Of a stretch of DNA of 64,000 nt, positions 1-8,668 are shown in pieces. The notes under the pieces are model-generated. The model saw nothing but the letters and a program-made list of their open reading frames with translations, ran no database searches and was not told the DNA's origin. Where the stretch lies: NCBI GenBank assembly GCA_036519295.1, contig DATDLN010000179.1, positions 1-64,000 on the forward strand, in the 5' to 3' direction. The DNA comes from JACVRW01 sp036519295 (GTDB lineage Bacteria > Actinomycetota > Thermoleophilia > Solirubrobacterales > Thermoleophilaceae). Within the stretch, counting starts at the first letter, position 1; each line of letters starts with the position of its first letter. A program made the translations under genes and the position numbers.

Positions 1-155
1 CGTCCGGAGCGTGCGCCCGGGGCCTTAAACCCTCCAAAGATGCGAGGTGGCGAGTTGAGTGGAGGGTCGCTTGCATGGAGGGTTGTCCGCCCCAGCCCGC
101 CGGAAACGCCGCGGATTTATCCGACTCTAAGGTTGCCTCCCTAGAAAGAGATGAC

Positions 156-1385
156 ATGAACACGCCGATCGCGAACATCCTCTCCGGACTCCTCGGCGGT
201 CTGGTCGTGCTGGTACTCGGCGCGATCCTGATCGCCACCGACGTCATCGACACCGGCGACACGAGAACCGTCGTCCGGCCGTCGCCCATCACGCAGACCA
301 CGGCGAGCGAAGGGAACGGCGAGGGCCGCACCGTTCACGACATCTACAGGCAGGAGGCCCGCGGCGTCGTCTACGTGGAGGCCGAGGGAGTGAGCAGCCA
401 GGAGTCGATGTTCGGCACGCCCAACGAGGGCACCGCGACGGGCTCCGGCTTCGTGGTCGACAAGGACGGCACGATCCTCACCAACGCGCACGTCGTGTCC
501 GGCGCCGACAACGTCAGCGTCAGCTTCAGCGAGAACGGCGACGCCACCGACGCCGAGGTGAAGGGAGTCGACGAGTCCACCGACCTCGCGGTGCTGAAGA
601 TCGACCCGAGCGACGTGGAGAACCTCGTCGCGATGCCGCTCGGCGACTCCTCCCAGGCGGAGGTCGGCGATCCGGTGGTTGCGATCGGCAACCCGTTCGG
701 CTTCCAGCGCACGGTGACCACCGGAATCGTGTCGGCGCTCCAGCGCGAGATAACGGCTCCGAACGGCTTCCAGATCCGGAACGTCATCCAGACCGACGCA
801 TCGATCAACCCCGGCAACTCGGGCGGCCCGCTGCTCGACGGGAACGGCCACGTGATCGGGATCAACTCCCAGATCGCCACGGGCGGCACGAGCCAGGGCT
901 CCGTGGGGATCGGGTTCGCGATTCCGATCAACACGGCCAAGTCGCTGCTCCCCGACCTGCGGCAGGGCGACGAGATCAAGCGCGCCTACCTCGGAGTGAC
1001 GATGGCCGACGTGGACGAGGACGTCGCGAAGGACCTCGACCTGCCCGTGGACCATGGCGCACTGATCCAGCAGGCCGTGGACAACGGTCCGGCCGACAAC
1101 GCCGGCCTGCGCGGCAGCGAGGGCAACGACACGAGCAACAACGTCACGAGCGGCGGCGACCTGCTTGTAAAGGTCGACGGCGAGGAGATCCAGAACTCGG
1201 GCGACGTGGCCGCGGCGATCGAGGACAACCATCCCGGCGACACGATCGAGGTCCAGTACTACCGCGGCAACGACCTGAAGACGGCGAAGGTGAAGCTCGG
1301 CGAGCGGCCCGACGAGCTGAGCAGCAGCTCCCAGCCGCAGCAGCCCGACGACCAGGGCGGCGGCGGGCTGTTCCCGCTGCCGTAG
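156..1385 (+). CDS. HtrA/DegP-family membrane-anchored serine protease with PDZ domain
   Basis: A 409-residue envelope quality-control protease. An N-terminal membrane anchor (about residues 8-28) is followed by a Ser/Thr-rich linker and a trypsin-like domain. The catalytic triad is visible as His112 (TNAHVV), Asp143 (STDLAVL) and Ser222 (NPGNSGGPL). A single PDZ domain spans about 275-375, and the C-terminal tail is rich in Gln and Gly. The family degrades or holds misfolded exported proteins on the outer face of the membrane. I prefer ATG 156 because the 27 codons after the in-frame ATG at 75 include TTA, TCT, CTA and AGA, unlike the rest of the gene. However, ATG 75 has GGAGGG about 8 bases upstream, so the longer form cannot be excluded. 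The gene is monocistronic or upstream of trpF. Confidence 0.93.
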   Translation: MNTPIANILSGLLGGLVVLVLGAILIATDVIDTGDTRTVVRPSPITQTTASEGNGEGRTVHDIYRQEARGVVYVEAEGVSSQESMFGTPNEGTATGSGFVVDKDGTILTNAHVVSGADNVSVSFSENGDATDAEVKGVDESTDLAVLKIDPSDVENLVAMPLGDSSQAEVGDPVVAIGNPFGFQRTVTTGIVSALQREITAPNGFQIRNVIQTDASINPGNSGGPLLDGNGHVIGINSQIATGGTSQGSVGIGFAIPINTAKSLLPDLRQGDEIKRAYLGVTMADVDEDVAKDLDLPVDHGALIQQAVDNGPADNAGLRGSEGNDTSNNVTSGGDLLVKVDGEEIQNSGDVAAAIEDNHPGDTIEVQYYRGNDLKTAKVKLGERPDELSSSSQPQQPDDQGGGGLFPLP

Positions 1386-1390
1386 CTGCA

Positions 1391-1429
1391 GTCGCCGCGG
1401 GTCGCACCAACGGCCCGCGAGGCTGCGAC
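1391..1429 (+). terminator. Possible hairpin terminator after the HtrA-type gene
   Basis: GTCGC plus CGCGGG (1391-1401) can pair with CCCGCG (1414-1419) and GCGAC (1425-1429), leaving a 5-base bulge. It begins 5 bases after the protease stop and ends 11 bases before trpF. There is no U-tract, so termination may be weak or absent. Confidence 0.35.
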
Positions 1430-1440
1430 CATAGGCGGGC

Positions 1441-2079
1441 ATGACCCGCGTGAAGATCTGCGGAATCACCCGCCCGGCGGATGCTCGCCGGGCGGCTGAA
1501 CTTGGCGCCTGGGCGATCGGGATGGTCTTCTGGCCCGACAGCCCCCGGCAGTGCGCGATCGAGGACGCCGAGGCGATCGGGGCCGAGCTCCGCCGCCGGC
1601 TTCAGCTCGCCGGCGTGTTCGTGAACGCGACGCTCGACGAGGTCGCCTCGACCGCCGACCGCTGCGGGCTGACGCTCGTGCAGCTCCACGGTGACGAGGG
1701 CCCGGCGTACTGCCGCGAGGCGGCACGCCGCACCGGCTGCAAGGTGATGAAGGCCGTGCGCGTGAGGGATGCCGCCCAGGTCCGGGACCTCCAGCGCTTC
1801 CACACGGACTTCCACCTGCTCGACGCCTACTCGCCGCGGACCCCGGGCGGCACCGGCGAAACCTTCGCCTGGGAGCTCGCGCGAGAGCATGGGGGAGAGC
1901 CGCCGGTCGTGCTCTCGGGCGGCCTCACGCCCGAGAACGTTGGCGAGGCGATCGCCGCGGCCCGGCCCTTCGCGGTCGACACCGCCAGCGGCACCGAGGC
2001 CGAGCCGGGCCGCAAGGATCCCGCGAAGCTGAAGGCCTTCTTCCGCGCCGTCGAGGCGGCCGATCGAGTCGCCGTATGA
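1441..2079 (+). CDS. trpF: Phosphoribosylanthranilate isomerase
   Basis: Cytoplasmic TIM-barrel enzyme of tryptophan synthesis that converts N-(5-phosphoribosyl)anthranilate to CdRP. At 212 residues it has normal family length. The N-terminus KICGITR carries the catalytic Cys7, and the general acid is Asp128 (HLLDAY). The phosphate-binding C-terminal strands are SGGLTPENV and VDTASGTE. It precedes trpB and trpA, but trpE, trpD and trpC are absent from the window, so the pathway is split across the genome. Its stop is covered by the ATG of a 22-codon reading frame that runs exactly to the trpB start. Confidence 0.97.
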   Translation: MTRVKICGITRPADARRAAELGAWAIGMVFWPDSPRQCAIEDAEAIGAELRRRLQLAGVFVNATLDEVASTADRCGLTLVQLHGDEGPAYCREAARRTGCKVMKAVRVRDAAQVRDLQRFHTDFHLLDAYSPRTPGGTGETFAWELAREHGGEPPVVLSGGLTPENVGEAIAAARPFAVDTASGTEAEPGRKDPAKLKAFFRAVEAADRVAV

Positions 2080-2144
2080 GCGTCCCCTCCCTCGTCCTCG
2101 TCCGCGTCCAGCGACGAACGATGACTCAGTCGGGGGCGCAGTGA
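2076..2144 (+). CDS. 22-codon mini-ORF bridging trpF and trpB
   Basis: ATG at 2076 overlaps the trpF stop (ATGA), and the TGA at 2142-2144 overlaps the trpB GTG start (GTGA). The frame therefore fills the whole trpF-trpB gap. A second in-frame ATG lies at 2121. It has no tryptophan codon and no ribosome site of its own. It could carry ribosomes across the gap for translational coupling, or be chance. A functional peptide is not implied. Confidence 0.3.
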   Translation: MSVPSLVLVRVQRRTMTQSGAQ

Positions 2145-3322
2145 GCGTCCCCGCGGTCGAGCGGCGCTTCGGCCCGTACGGCGGCCGATATGTGCCCGAG
2201 ACGCTGATTCCGGCGCTCGACGAGCTGGAGCGCGAGTGGCTCGCGGCGCGTTCGGACCCGGGGTTCCAGGACGAGCTGGCGGGGCTGCTGCGCGACTACG
2301 TCGGCCGGCCGACGCCGCTCTACCACGCGCGCCGGCTGTCGGAGCTGACCGGCGGGGAGGTGTGGCTGAAGCGCGAGGATCTGACCCACACAGGCTCGCA
2401 CAAGATCAACAATGCGCTCGGCCAGGCGCTGCTTGCGCGCCGGATGGGCAAGCCGCGGGTGATCGCCGAGACCGGCGCCGGGCAGCACGGGGTGGCCTCG
2501 GCCACGGCCTGCGCGCTGCTCGGGCTCGAGTGCGTCGTCTACATGGGCACCGAGGACATGCGTCGCCAGCGGCCGAACGTGCAGCGGATGCATCTGCTGG
2601 GCGCCGAGGTGGTGGGCGTGGAAGCGGGCGCGCGCACCCTGAAGGAGGCCGTGTCGGCGGCTATCCGCGACTGGGTTACGAACGTGAGTACCACCCACTA
2701 CATCATCGGGTCCGCGGTGGGGCCGGCCCCGTATCCGGCGCTGGTGCGCGACCTGCAGCGCACGCTCGGCGAAGAGGCTCGCGCCCAGGTCCTCGAGCAG
2801 GCGGGACAGCTGCCCGATCGGGTGCTCGCCTGCGTTGGCGGCGGCTCCAACGCCATCGGCACCTTTGCGGGCTTCGTCGCAGATCCGGATGTCGAGCTGA
2901 TCGGTGTCGAGGCGGGTGGGGAGGGTCTCGAGACCCGCCGCCACTCGGCCCCGCTCACCACGGGGGCGCGCGGCGTGCTGCACGGCGCCATGTCCGCGGT
3001 GCTCCAGGACGAGGAGGGCCAGATCCTGGAGGCCCATTCGGTGTCGGCTGGACTCGACTATCCCGGCTCGGGGCCGGAGCACGCCTGGTTGCGCGACACC
3101 GGAAGGGTGCGATACGTGGCGGTGGGGGACGGTGAGGCTCTGGCGGCATTCCGCAAGGTCGCCGAGCTCGAGGGCATCCTGCCCGCGCTCGAGCCGGCCC
3201 ACGCGCTGGCCTGGTTGTTCCGAAACCCGTCGGCGGGGCTCGACCTCGTGACCCTCTCGGGGCGTGGGGACAAAGACCTCGCGGAGGTGCTCGAGTTACT
3301 ACTTGGGGCTGGCGCCGAATGA
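2141..3322 (+). CDS. trpB: Tryptophan synthase beta chain
   Basis: PLP-dependent subunit that condenses indole with serine to give tryptophan, working in an alpha2-beta2 complex with TrpA. At 393 residues it has normal length. The PLP lysine is Lys88 in HTGSHKINNALGQ, and the phosphate-binding loop is GGGSNAIG. The start is GTG at 2141, fixed by the family N-terminus (RFGPYGGRYVPETL close to the start) and by overlap with the mini-ORF stop. It overlaps trpA by four bases, so the two are translationally coupled. Confidence 0.98.
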   Translation: MSVPAVERRFGPYGGRYVPETLIPALDELEREWLAARSDPGFQDELAGLLRDYVGRPTPLYHARRLSELTGGEVWLKREDLTHTGSHKINNALGQALLARRMGKPRVIAETGAGQHGVASATACALLGLECVVYMGTEDMRRQRPNVQRMHLLGAEVVGVEAGARTLKEAVSAAIRDWVTNVSTTHYIIGSAVGPAPYPALVRDLQRTLGEEARAQVLEQAGQLPDRVLACVGGGSNAIGTFAGFVADPDVELIGVEAGGEGLETRRHSAPLTTGARGVLHGAMSAVLQDEEGQILEAHSVSAGLDYPGSGPEHAWLRDTGRVRYVAVGDGEALAAFRKVAELEGILPALEPAHALAWLFRNPSAGLDLVTLSGRGDKDLAEVLELLLGAGAE

Positions 3323-4119
3323 GCGTGGCCACGACCGGCAGCGGCCGGATCGCGAGCGCATTCGCCGAGCACCAGAAGGCGGCGGCGCTGATGCCGTACC
3401 TCATGGGCGGCTTTCCCGATCTCGACACGTCGCTCGCCGCCGGGCTCGCCGCGGCCGACGCCGGCGCCGACCTGCTCGAGCTCGGCATTCCCTTCTCCGA
3501 CCCGCTGGCGGACGGACCCGTGATCCACTCGGCGGCCACCGCGGCCTTGGCCGCGGGCGCCACCCCGCATGGCGTGCTCCGCGTGTGCGAGGGACTGGCC
3601 GACCGGCTGCCGGTGGTCCTCATGGTCTACGCGAACGTGGTGCTGAGCGCAGGCCCCGAGGCGTTCGCCCTCCGCGCGGCGTCGGCGGGGGCGGCCGGCC
3701 TGATCGTGCCCGATCTGCCGCACGACGAGGCCGGCGAAGTGCGCGCCGCGTGCGACTCTGAGGGTCTGGCGCTGGTGCCCCTCGTCGCGCCCACCACCAC
3801 GCCGGAGCGGGTGGCGGAGATCGGGCTCGGCGCCCGCGGCTTCGTGTACACGGTGTCGCTCACCGGCATAACGGGGGAGCGCGGCGAGTTGCCCCCGGGT
3901 CTCGAGGAGACCGTCGCCCGTGTGCGCGCCTCGACGGAGCTGCCGGTGGCCGTCGGCTTCGGGATCTCCACCCCGCCCCAGGCCCGCACCGTGGCGCGAA
4001 TCGCCGATGGGGTGATCGTCGGCAGCCGCATCGTGCGGGCGGTTGACGAGGGTGGGGCCGAGGAGGTCCGAGACGTGATCGCCGGGCTCGCCGAAGCCCT
4101 CGCCGCTCCAGCCGCCTGA
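3319..4119 (+). CDS. trpA: Tryptophan synthase alpha chain
   Basis: TIM-barrel subunit that cleaves indole-3-glycerol phosphate to indole and glyceraldehyde-3-phosphate and channels indole to TrpB. 266 residues. The catalytic pair is Glu54 (LLELGIPFSDP) and Asp65 (DPLADGP). The loop YTVSLTGITGER and phosphate site GFGIS/VGSRIV are present. ATG 3319 overlaps the trpB stop (ATGA). It is the last trp gene here; the next gene, 86 bases on, is unrelated. Confidence 0.98.
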   Translation: MSVATTGSGRIASAFAEHQKAAALMPYLMGGFPDLDTSLAAGLAAADAGADLLELGIPFSDPLADGPVIHSAATAALAAGATPHGVLRVCEGLADRLPVVLMVYANVVLSAGPEAFALRAASAGAAGLIVPDLPHDEAGEVRAACDSEGLALVPLVAPTTTPERVAEIGLGARGFVYTVSLTGITGERGELPPGLEETVARVRASTELPVAVGFGISTPPQARTVARIADGVIVGSRIVRAVDEGGAEEVRDVIAGLAEALAAPAA

Positions 4120-4204
4120 CCACGCGCGGCTCGGCCCGCCGCCGCGCGCGTGAGACGGGCGCAGGCCCCTTCGGGCGCCAAGATCGCGGTAGGGTGCCCC
4201 CACC

Positions 4205-4786
4205 ATGGCCGAGACGAAGACAGAGGACACCGCAGGACCGCAGGAGCCCGCCGAGGCCAAGCCGACGCGGCGCAGAACCCCGAGGCGCAAGGTCGTCGAG
4301 CAGCACGCACGGAGCGCGTACGACGCGCTCGCCCGCCGCGACGCGGAGGTGATCGGCGAGCACTATCGCGAGGACTGCGTGGTCGACATCGTGCCGATCG
4401 GGGTGTTTCGCGGCCGCCAGGCCCTCGTCGACTTCTTCCGCGAGGCCTTCGCTGCGGTGCCCGACCTCGAGACCACGGTTACCCGGGTGGTCGCGGGCGA
4501 GACGCAGGCCGCCGTCGAGTGGCGCATGAGCGGCAACTTCACCGGCGGGCCGTTCCAGGGAATCGAGCCGACGGGCAAGCACGTCGAGCTGCGCGGCCTC
4601 GACCTGATGGAGATCGAGGACGGCCAGACGGTGAGCAACACGTCCTACTACGACGGCGCGGCGTTCGCGCGTCAGGTGGGCATGCTGCCGCCCGAGGGGT
4701 CCGGTGCAGACCGCATGATGAAGAGCGCCTTCAACGCGGTCACGAATGTGCGAAAGACGATTGCCGAGCGGACCGGCGGCGGATGA
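4205..4786 (+). CDS. SnoaL-like (NTF2-fold) protein with charged N-terminal tail
   Basis: 193 residues. A basic, low-complexity tail of about 30 residues (PTRRRTPRRK) precedes an NTF2-like/SnoaL polyketide-cyclase domain, with a typical YDALARRDAEVIGEHY helix and VFRGRQALVDFF segment. The ester-cyclase/SnoaL family includes small-molecule cyclases and many proteins of unknown role, so no substrate can be assigned. The ATGA overlap with the next small membrane protein suggests the two are made together. Confidence 0.8.
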   Translation: MAETKTEDTAGPQEPAEAKPTRRRTPRRKVVEQHARSAYDALARRDAEVIGEHYREDCVVDIVPIGVFRGRQALVDFFREAFAAVPDLETTVTRVVAGETQAAVEWRMSGNFTGGPFQGIEPTGKHVELRGLDLMEIEDGQTVSNTSYYDGAAFARQVGMLPPEGSGADRMMKSAFNAVTNVRKTIAERTGGG

Positions 4787-4980
4787 TCATCCTGGTGGCG
4801 CTCACCGTCGGCCTGGTCTGGTGGATCGCCGCCTGGGCGTTCGGGATCAAGTCGTTCGACGCCTTCCTGCTGACGGCGGCAATGGTCGTCACCGCCGCTG
4901 CGATCGTCCTGTTGAGGCCGTTCCTCGACCAGGTTCGAGGACGGGAGCCGGGCTCGCCTGAGGAGCCGAGCGGCTTCTAG
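4783..4980 (+). CDS. Small two-helix membrane protein
   Basis: 65 residues with two probable membrane spans (about 2-20 and 28-47) and a short charged C-terminal tail. ATG 4783 overlaps the SnoaL-like stop (ATGA), so it is the second gene of that pair. Its stop overlaps the stop of the convergent phosphofructokinase gene (shared CTAG). No family is recognised. Confidence 0.75.
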   Translation: MIILVALTVGLVWWIAAWAFGIKSFDAFLLTAAMVVTAAAIVLLRPFLDQVRGREPGSPEEPSGF

Positions 4981-6008
4981 CCGAAAAACGTCTCCGCGGC
5001 CTCGTACTCGTCGTCGGGCACGGTGCGGAGGTCGGCGACGGCTTCCGAGAGCGGGACCAGCTCGATGCGGGTGCCGCGCAGCGCCGGCATGACCCCCCAG
5101 CGTTCCTCGTTCGCCGCATCGACCGCGGCGAGCCCCAGCCTGGTCGCGAGAACGCGATCGAAGGCGGTTGGCGTGCCGCCCCGCTGGATGTGCCCGAGCA
5201 CGGTCGCGCGCGCGTCGAAGCCCGTGCGCTCCTCGATCTCCCGCTCGAGCCGCTGGCCGATACCGCCTAGTCGGGCGTGGCCGAACTCGTCCTGGGCGCC
5301 CTCGACCGTCTCCATCGTGCCCTCCATGGGCAGCGCCCCCTCGGCCACGACGACGATCGAGAAGTAGCGCCCGCGCGAGTGGCGGCGGCGGATCAGGCGC
5401 ACCACCTCCTCGATGTCGAAGGGGCGCTCCGGGATCAGGATCACGTCGGCGCCGCCCGCCAGGCCCGAGTGGAGCGCGATCCAACCGGCGTGGCGGCCCA
5501 TCACCTCGACGATCATCACGCGGTTGTGCGACTCGGCCGTCGTGTGCAGACGGTCGATCGCCTCGGTGGCGATCTGCACGGCGGTGTCGAAGCCGAATGT
5601 CATGTCGGTGCCGCCGAGGTCGTTGTCGATCGTCTTCGGCACGCCCACGACCGGCAGGCCATGGTCGCCGTGAAGCCTGGCGGCGGCGCCCAGAGTGTCT
5701 TCCCCACCGATCGCGATCAGCGCGTCCAGGTGGAGGGTTGTGAGGTTCTCGCGGATCCGGTCCGGGCCGTCGTCGCGCGCGAAGGGATTGGTGCGCGAGC
5801 TGCGCAGGATGGTCCCGCCCCGCGGGAGGATTCCGCGCGTGGACTCGATCGTCAGCTCCTCGTAGGCGTTCTCGAGCGGCCCGCGCCAGCCGTCGCGAAA
5901 GCCGACGATCGCATGGCCGTAGCGGTCGATCCCCTTGCGCACGATCGCCCTGATCACCGCGTTCAGGCCAGGACAGTCGCCTCCTCCCGTCAGGACGCCG
6001 ATTCTCAC
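4977..6008 (-). CDS. pfp: 6-phosphofructokinase, probably pyrophosphate-dependent type
   Basis: Glycolytic enzyme phosphorylating fructose-6-phosphate; 343 residues, as in actinobacterial group III enzymes. N-terminal phosphate-binding loop GVLTGGGDCPGLN, the diagnostic GGEDTLG (Gly101-Gly102-Glu103-Asp104), PKTIDND with Lys125 and catalytic Asp128, and MGRHAGWIAL are all visible. Within this family an Asp at the position following GG[DE], together with the Lys of PKTIDND, is the signature of PPi-dependent enzymes. ATP-dependent actinobacterial paralogs have Gly at the first site. Cofactor use is therefore inferred as pyrophosphate, which would make the step reversible. It is divergent from the binding-protein gene at 6045. 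Confidence 0.9.
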   Translation of the reverse strand: MRIGVLTGGGDCPGLNAVIRAIVRKGIDRYGHAIVGFRDGWRGPLENAYEELTIESTRGILPRGGTILRSSRTNPFARDDGPDRIRENLTTLHLDALIAIGGEDTLGAAARLHGDHGLPVVGVPKTIDNDLGGTDMTFGFDTAVQIATEAIDRLHTTAESHNRVMIVEVMGRHAGWIALHSGLAGGADVILIPERPFDIEEVVRLIRRRHSRGRYFSIVVVAEGALPMEGTMETVEGAQDEFGHARLGGIGQRLEREIEERTGFDARATVLGHIQRGGTPTAFDRVLATRLGLAAVDAANEERWGVMPALRGTRIELVPLSEAVADLRTVPDDEYEAAETFFG

Positions 6009-6044
6009 GCCTGGAAGATAACCCGCCTCGTCACAATCCTCGGT

Positions 6045-7271
6045 TTGGCGTCAAATCGAACCCTCGCAACCCTGCTGTGCCTCGCCGCCGCCTTCGCTCT
6101 CGGCGGCTGCCTCGGCCGCGGCCCCCGTGAGGAGAGCTCGCGCATCTCCGGCGGCACGGTGACCGTTTACACGAGCCTGCCCCTGCACGGCGTATCCCGC
6201 GCCGCGGGCGGGGCGGTCGCCGCGGGGCAACGGCTTGCGCTCGCCGACGCGGGCGGCCGCGCGGGGGGCCTACGGGTGCGGCTCCTCGGGCTCGACTCCA
6301 CAGATCGCGGCGACCGCCTGTGGGATCCCGGCCTGGTGAACGCCAACGCCGAGCGGGCTGCGGACGACCCCACCACGATCGCGTACCTGGGCGAGCTCGA
6401 CTACGGGGGGTCGGCGGTCTCGGTGCCGATCACGAACGACGCCGGCATCCTCCAGGTGTCCCCGGGCGACGGGCTCACGAGCCTGACCCGGGAGCCGCCC
6501 GGCCGCCCGCGGGCCGGACCCGCTCGGTACTACCCGACGGGGGTCCGCAACTTCCTGCGCCTGGTCCCGAACGATCTCCTCCAGGCCGAGACCATGCTCG
6601 AGCAGATTCGAGCGACCGGAGCGGAGCGGCTCGCCGTCCTCTACGACTCGGAGATCTACGGCCGTGAGCTGGCCGGCGAGATCGTCGCCCGCGCCCGCCG
6701 CGACGGGCCGGCGCCGGTCGGCTCGGAGGAGTACAGCGGGCGGGTTGACGACATGCCGGACATTGCTCGCTCGGTCGCCGACAGCCGCCCCGATGCGGTG
6801 GTGTTTGCGGGTGTGGCGGGCCCGGGCATGGGCCGCCTGCTGGCGGCCATCGACAGGGACATGCCCGGGATTCCCGTCTTCGGGACCAGCGGGATGCTCG
6901 TCCGGGACCGGCCGATCCCGGCGGCGCCGTGGAAGGTGGAGGCCTACAGCCCGTTCAAGCCGCCCTCCGAGCTCCCACGCTCGGGCCGGCGGCTGCTGCG
7001 TCGCCTGCGGAAGCTCGAGGGCCCGTACGTGGCTCGGCCCGAGGCGGTCTACGGGTACGAGGCCATGCGCCTCGTCCTGGACGCGATCGCGGAGGCGGGC
7101 CCCGACCGCAGGCGCGTGATCGCCGCGGCCCTGGCGATCCGCACCCGCCGCTCGAAGCTCGGCGTGTACGAGGTGCGGGCCACCGGCGACGTCGACGGGG
7201 AGCGGTTCGCGCTCTATGGGCTGCGAAACGGCCGCTTCGAGTTCGAGCGGCTCGTCGGAGGAGCTTCGTGA
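6045..7271 (+). CDS. Branched-chain amino-acid-type ABC substrate-binding lipoprotein, paralog 1
   Basis: 408-residue type-1 periplasmic binding protein (LivK/Leu-Ile-Val superfamily), tethered as a lipoprotein: short n-region with Arg5, hydrophobic stretch and lipobox LGGC with Cys22. The mature protein begins with the family's VTVYTSLPLHG and later has YYPTGVRNFLRLVPND and AVYGYEAMRLVLDA, closely paralleling the next gene. Start is TTG 6045: no ATG or GTG lies between the divergent phosphofructokinase gene and the signal peptide in this frame. The extension of the frame further upstream is antisense to that gene. Ligand unknown. Confidence 0.85.
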   Translation: MASNRTLATLLCLAAAFALGGCLGRGPREESSRISGGTVTVYTSLPLHGVSRAAGGAVAAGQRLALADAGGRAGGLRVRLLGLDSTDRGDRLWDPGLVNANAERAADDPTTIAYLGELDYGGSAVSVPITNDAGILQVSPGDGLTSLTREPPGRPRAGPARYYPTGVRNFLRLVPNDLLQAETMLEQIRATGAERLAVLYDSEIYGRELAGEIVARARRDGPAPVGSEEYSGRVDDMPDIARSVADSRPDAVVFAGVAGPGMGRLLAAIDRDMPGIPVFGTSGMLVRDRPIPAAPWKVEAYSPFKPPSELPRSGRRLLRRLRKLEGPYVARPEAVYGYEAMRLVLDAIAEAGPDRRRVIAAALAIRTRRSKLGVYEVRATGDVDGERFALYGLRNGRFEFERLVGGAS

Positions 7272-7307
7272 GCCAGATTTTCTCCGCGTTAAGCCTCATC
7301 GCCCGAA

Positions 7308-7337
7308 TTGCGCGTCGTCCTGATCCGCGCGTAGGAT
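7308..7337 (+). promoter_or_regulatory. Candidate promoter for the liv operon
   Basis: TTGCGC (7308-7313) and TAGGAT (7332-7337) are separated by 18 bases, placing the start about 30 bases before the ATG at 7375. An AGGAGG ribosome site sits 4-5 bases upstream of that ATG. This would let the second binding protein and the importer genes be expressed separately from paralog 1. Confidence 0.4.
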
Positions 7338-7374
7338 CCCCCGCGCAGGTTGGAGCCATCTCTTTAGGAGGGAC

Positions 7375-8646
7375 ATGTTGCGAGTACGTTGGCTGGCGCT
7401 GCTCAGCTGCCTGTTCGCCGTGTTCGCCCTCACCGTCAGCGCCTGCGGCGATGACGACGACGGGGGCGGCGGCGGAGGTGGCGGGGGCGGCAGCACACTA
7501 GACGTCTATTCATCGCTTCCGCTTCAGGGCGCTTCTCGTCCACAGACCACCGCGATGGTCGAGGGCATCAAGCTCGCCGTCGAGCAGGCGGGTGGCAAGG
7601 CGGGCGACTACAAGATCAAGTACACGTCGCTCGACGACTCGACGGCGCAGGCCGGGACGTGGACGCCTGAGGCGGCCTCGGCGAACGCCCGCAAGGTGGC
7701 GCAGGACGACGCCGCGATTGCGTATATCGGCGAGTTCAACTCGGGGGCGAGCGCGATCTCGATCCCGATTCTGAACGAGGTGCCGATCGCCCAGATCAGC
7801 CCGGCGAACACCGCCGTCGGCCTGACCTCGGACGAGCCCGGAGCCGATGAGGGCGAGCCGGAGAAGTACTACCCGACCGGCAACCGCCACTACCTGCGCA
7901 TCGTGCCGAAGGACACGATCCAGGGCGCCGCGCTGGCGTCGCTGATGAAGAGCGAGGGCTGTGGGAACGCCTACATCCTCAACGACAAGGAGGTCTACGG
8001 GGCGGGCCTGGCGACGAACATCGAGAACTCCGCGAAGGAGATCGGACTCAAGGTCCTCGCCAACGAGGGCATCGACCCGAAGGCGCCCAACTTCCGCTCC
8101 CAGGCGGCCGCGATGAAGTCCGCCGGTACGGACTGCTTCGTGTTCTCGGGCATCACCGCGAACGGCGCGGTGCAGCTCTACAAGGACGTGCACGCCGCGC
8201 TGCCCGACATAAACCTGTACGGGCCCGATGGCGTGGCCGAGTCCGGCTTCTCCGACCCGAAGGAGGGCGGCATCCCGGCGGACGTGCAGGCCAAGACGAA
8301 AGTCACGGTCGCGACGCTCTCGCCGGACGAGTACCCGCCGGAGGGCAAGAAGTTCTTCACGGAGTTCGAGAAGAAGTACAACGAGCCGAACCCCGACCCG
8401 TACGCCATCTACGGCTACGAGGCCATGAAGCTAGTGCTCGACACCTGCAAGAAGCTGGGCAGCGATTGCTCGGACAAGCAGGCGATGATCGACGCGCTCT
8501 TCCAGACGAAGGGGCGCAAGTCGGTGCTCGGCACCTACGACATCGACGAGAACGGCGACACCACGCTCACCGACTACGGCGTCTACACGATCAAGGACGG
8601 CGAGCTGACGTTCGACAAGACGATTCAGGCCCAGGCTGGCGGCTGA
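7375..8646 (+). CDS. livK: Branched-chain amino-acid-type ABC substrate-binding lipoprotein, paralog 2
   Basis: 423-residue LivK-type binding protein. Lipoprotein signal ends at Cys24 (VSAC), followed by an acidic then Gly-rich spacer (about 25-39) that acts as a flexible tether. The ligand domain starts at LDVYSSLPLQG; EFNSGASAISIPI and NKEVYGAG-like segments are typical of the fold. ATG 7375 has an excellent ribosome site (AGGAGG). It is the direct neighbour of paralog 1 and of the LivHMGF genes, so it is the likely main receptor. The ligand (branched amino acid, amide or related) is not determinable. Confidence 0.93.
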   Translation: MLRVRWLALLSCLFAVFALTVSACGDDDDGGGGGGGGGGSTLDVYSSLPLQGASRPQTTAMVEGIKLAVEQAGGKAGDYKIKYTSLDDSTAQAGTWTPEAASANARKVAQDDAAIAYIGEFNSGASAISIPILNEVPIAQISPANTAVGLTSDEPGADEGEPEKYYPTGNRHYLRIVPKDTIQGAALASLMKSEGCGNAYILNDKEVYGAGLATNIENSAKEIGLKVLANEGIDPKAPNFRSQAAAMKSAGTDCFVFSGITANGAVQLYKDVHAALPDINLYGPDGVAESGFSDPKEGGIPADVQAKTKVTVATLSPDEYPPEGKKFFTEFEKKYNEPNPDPYAIYGYEAMKLVLDTCKKLGSDCSDKQAMIDALFQTKGRKSVLGTYDIDENGDTTLTDYGVYTIKDGELTFDKTIQAQAGG

Positions 8647-8668
8647 TCCCAGGGGCCGGTAATCTGAG

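Noticed and set aside
141..1469. 442-codon frame opposite the HtrA-type protease
   Set aside because: Covers a gene with an intact catalytic triad and shows only Arg/Val/Leu-rich text.
5277..6044. Upstream extension of the first binding-protein frame
   Set aside because: Lies antisense to phosphofructokinase and precedes a clear lipoprotein signal peptide that must be N-terminal.
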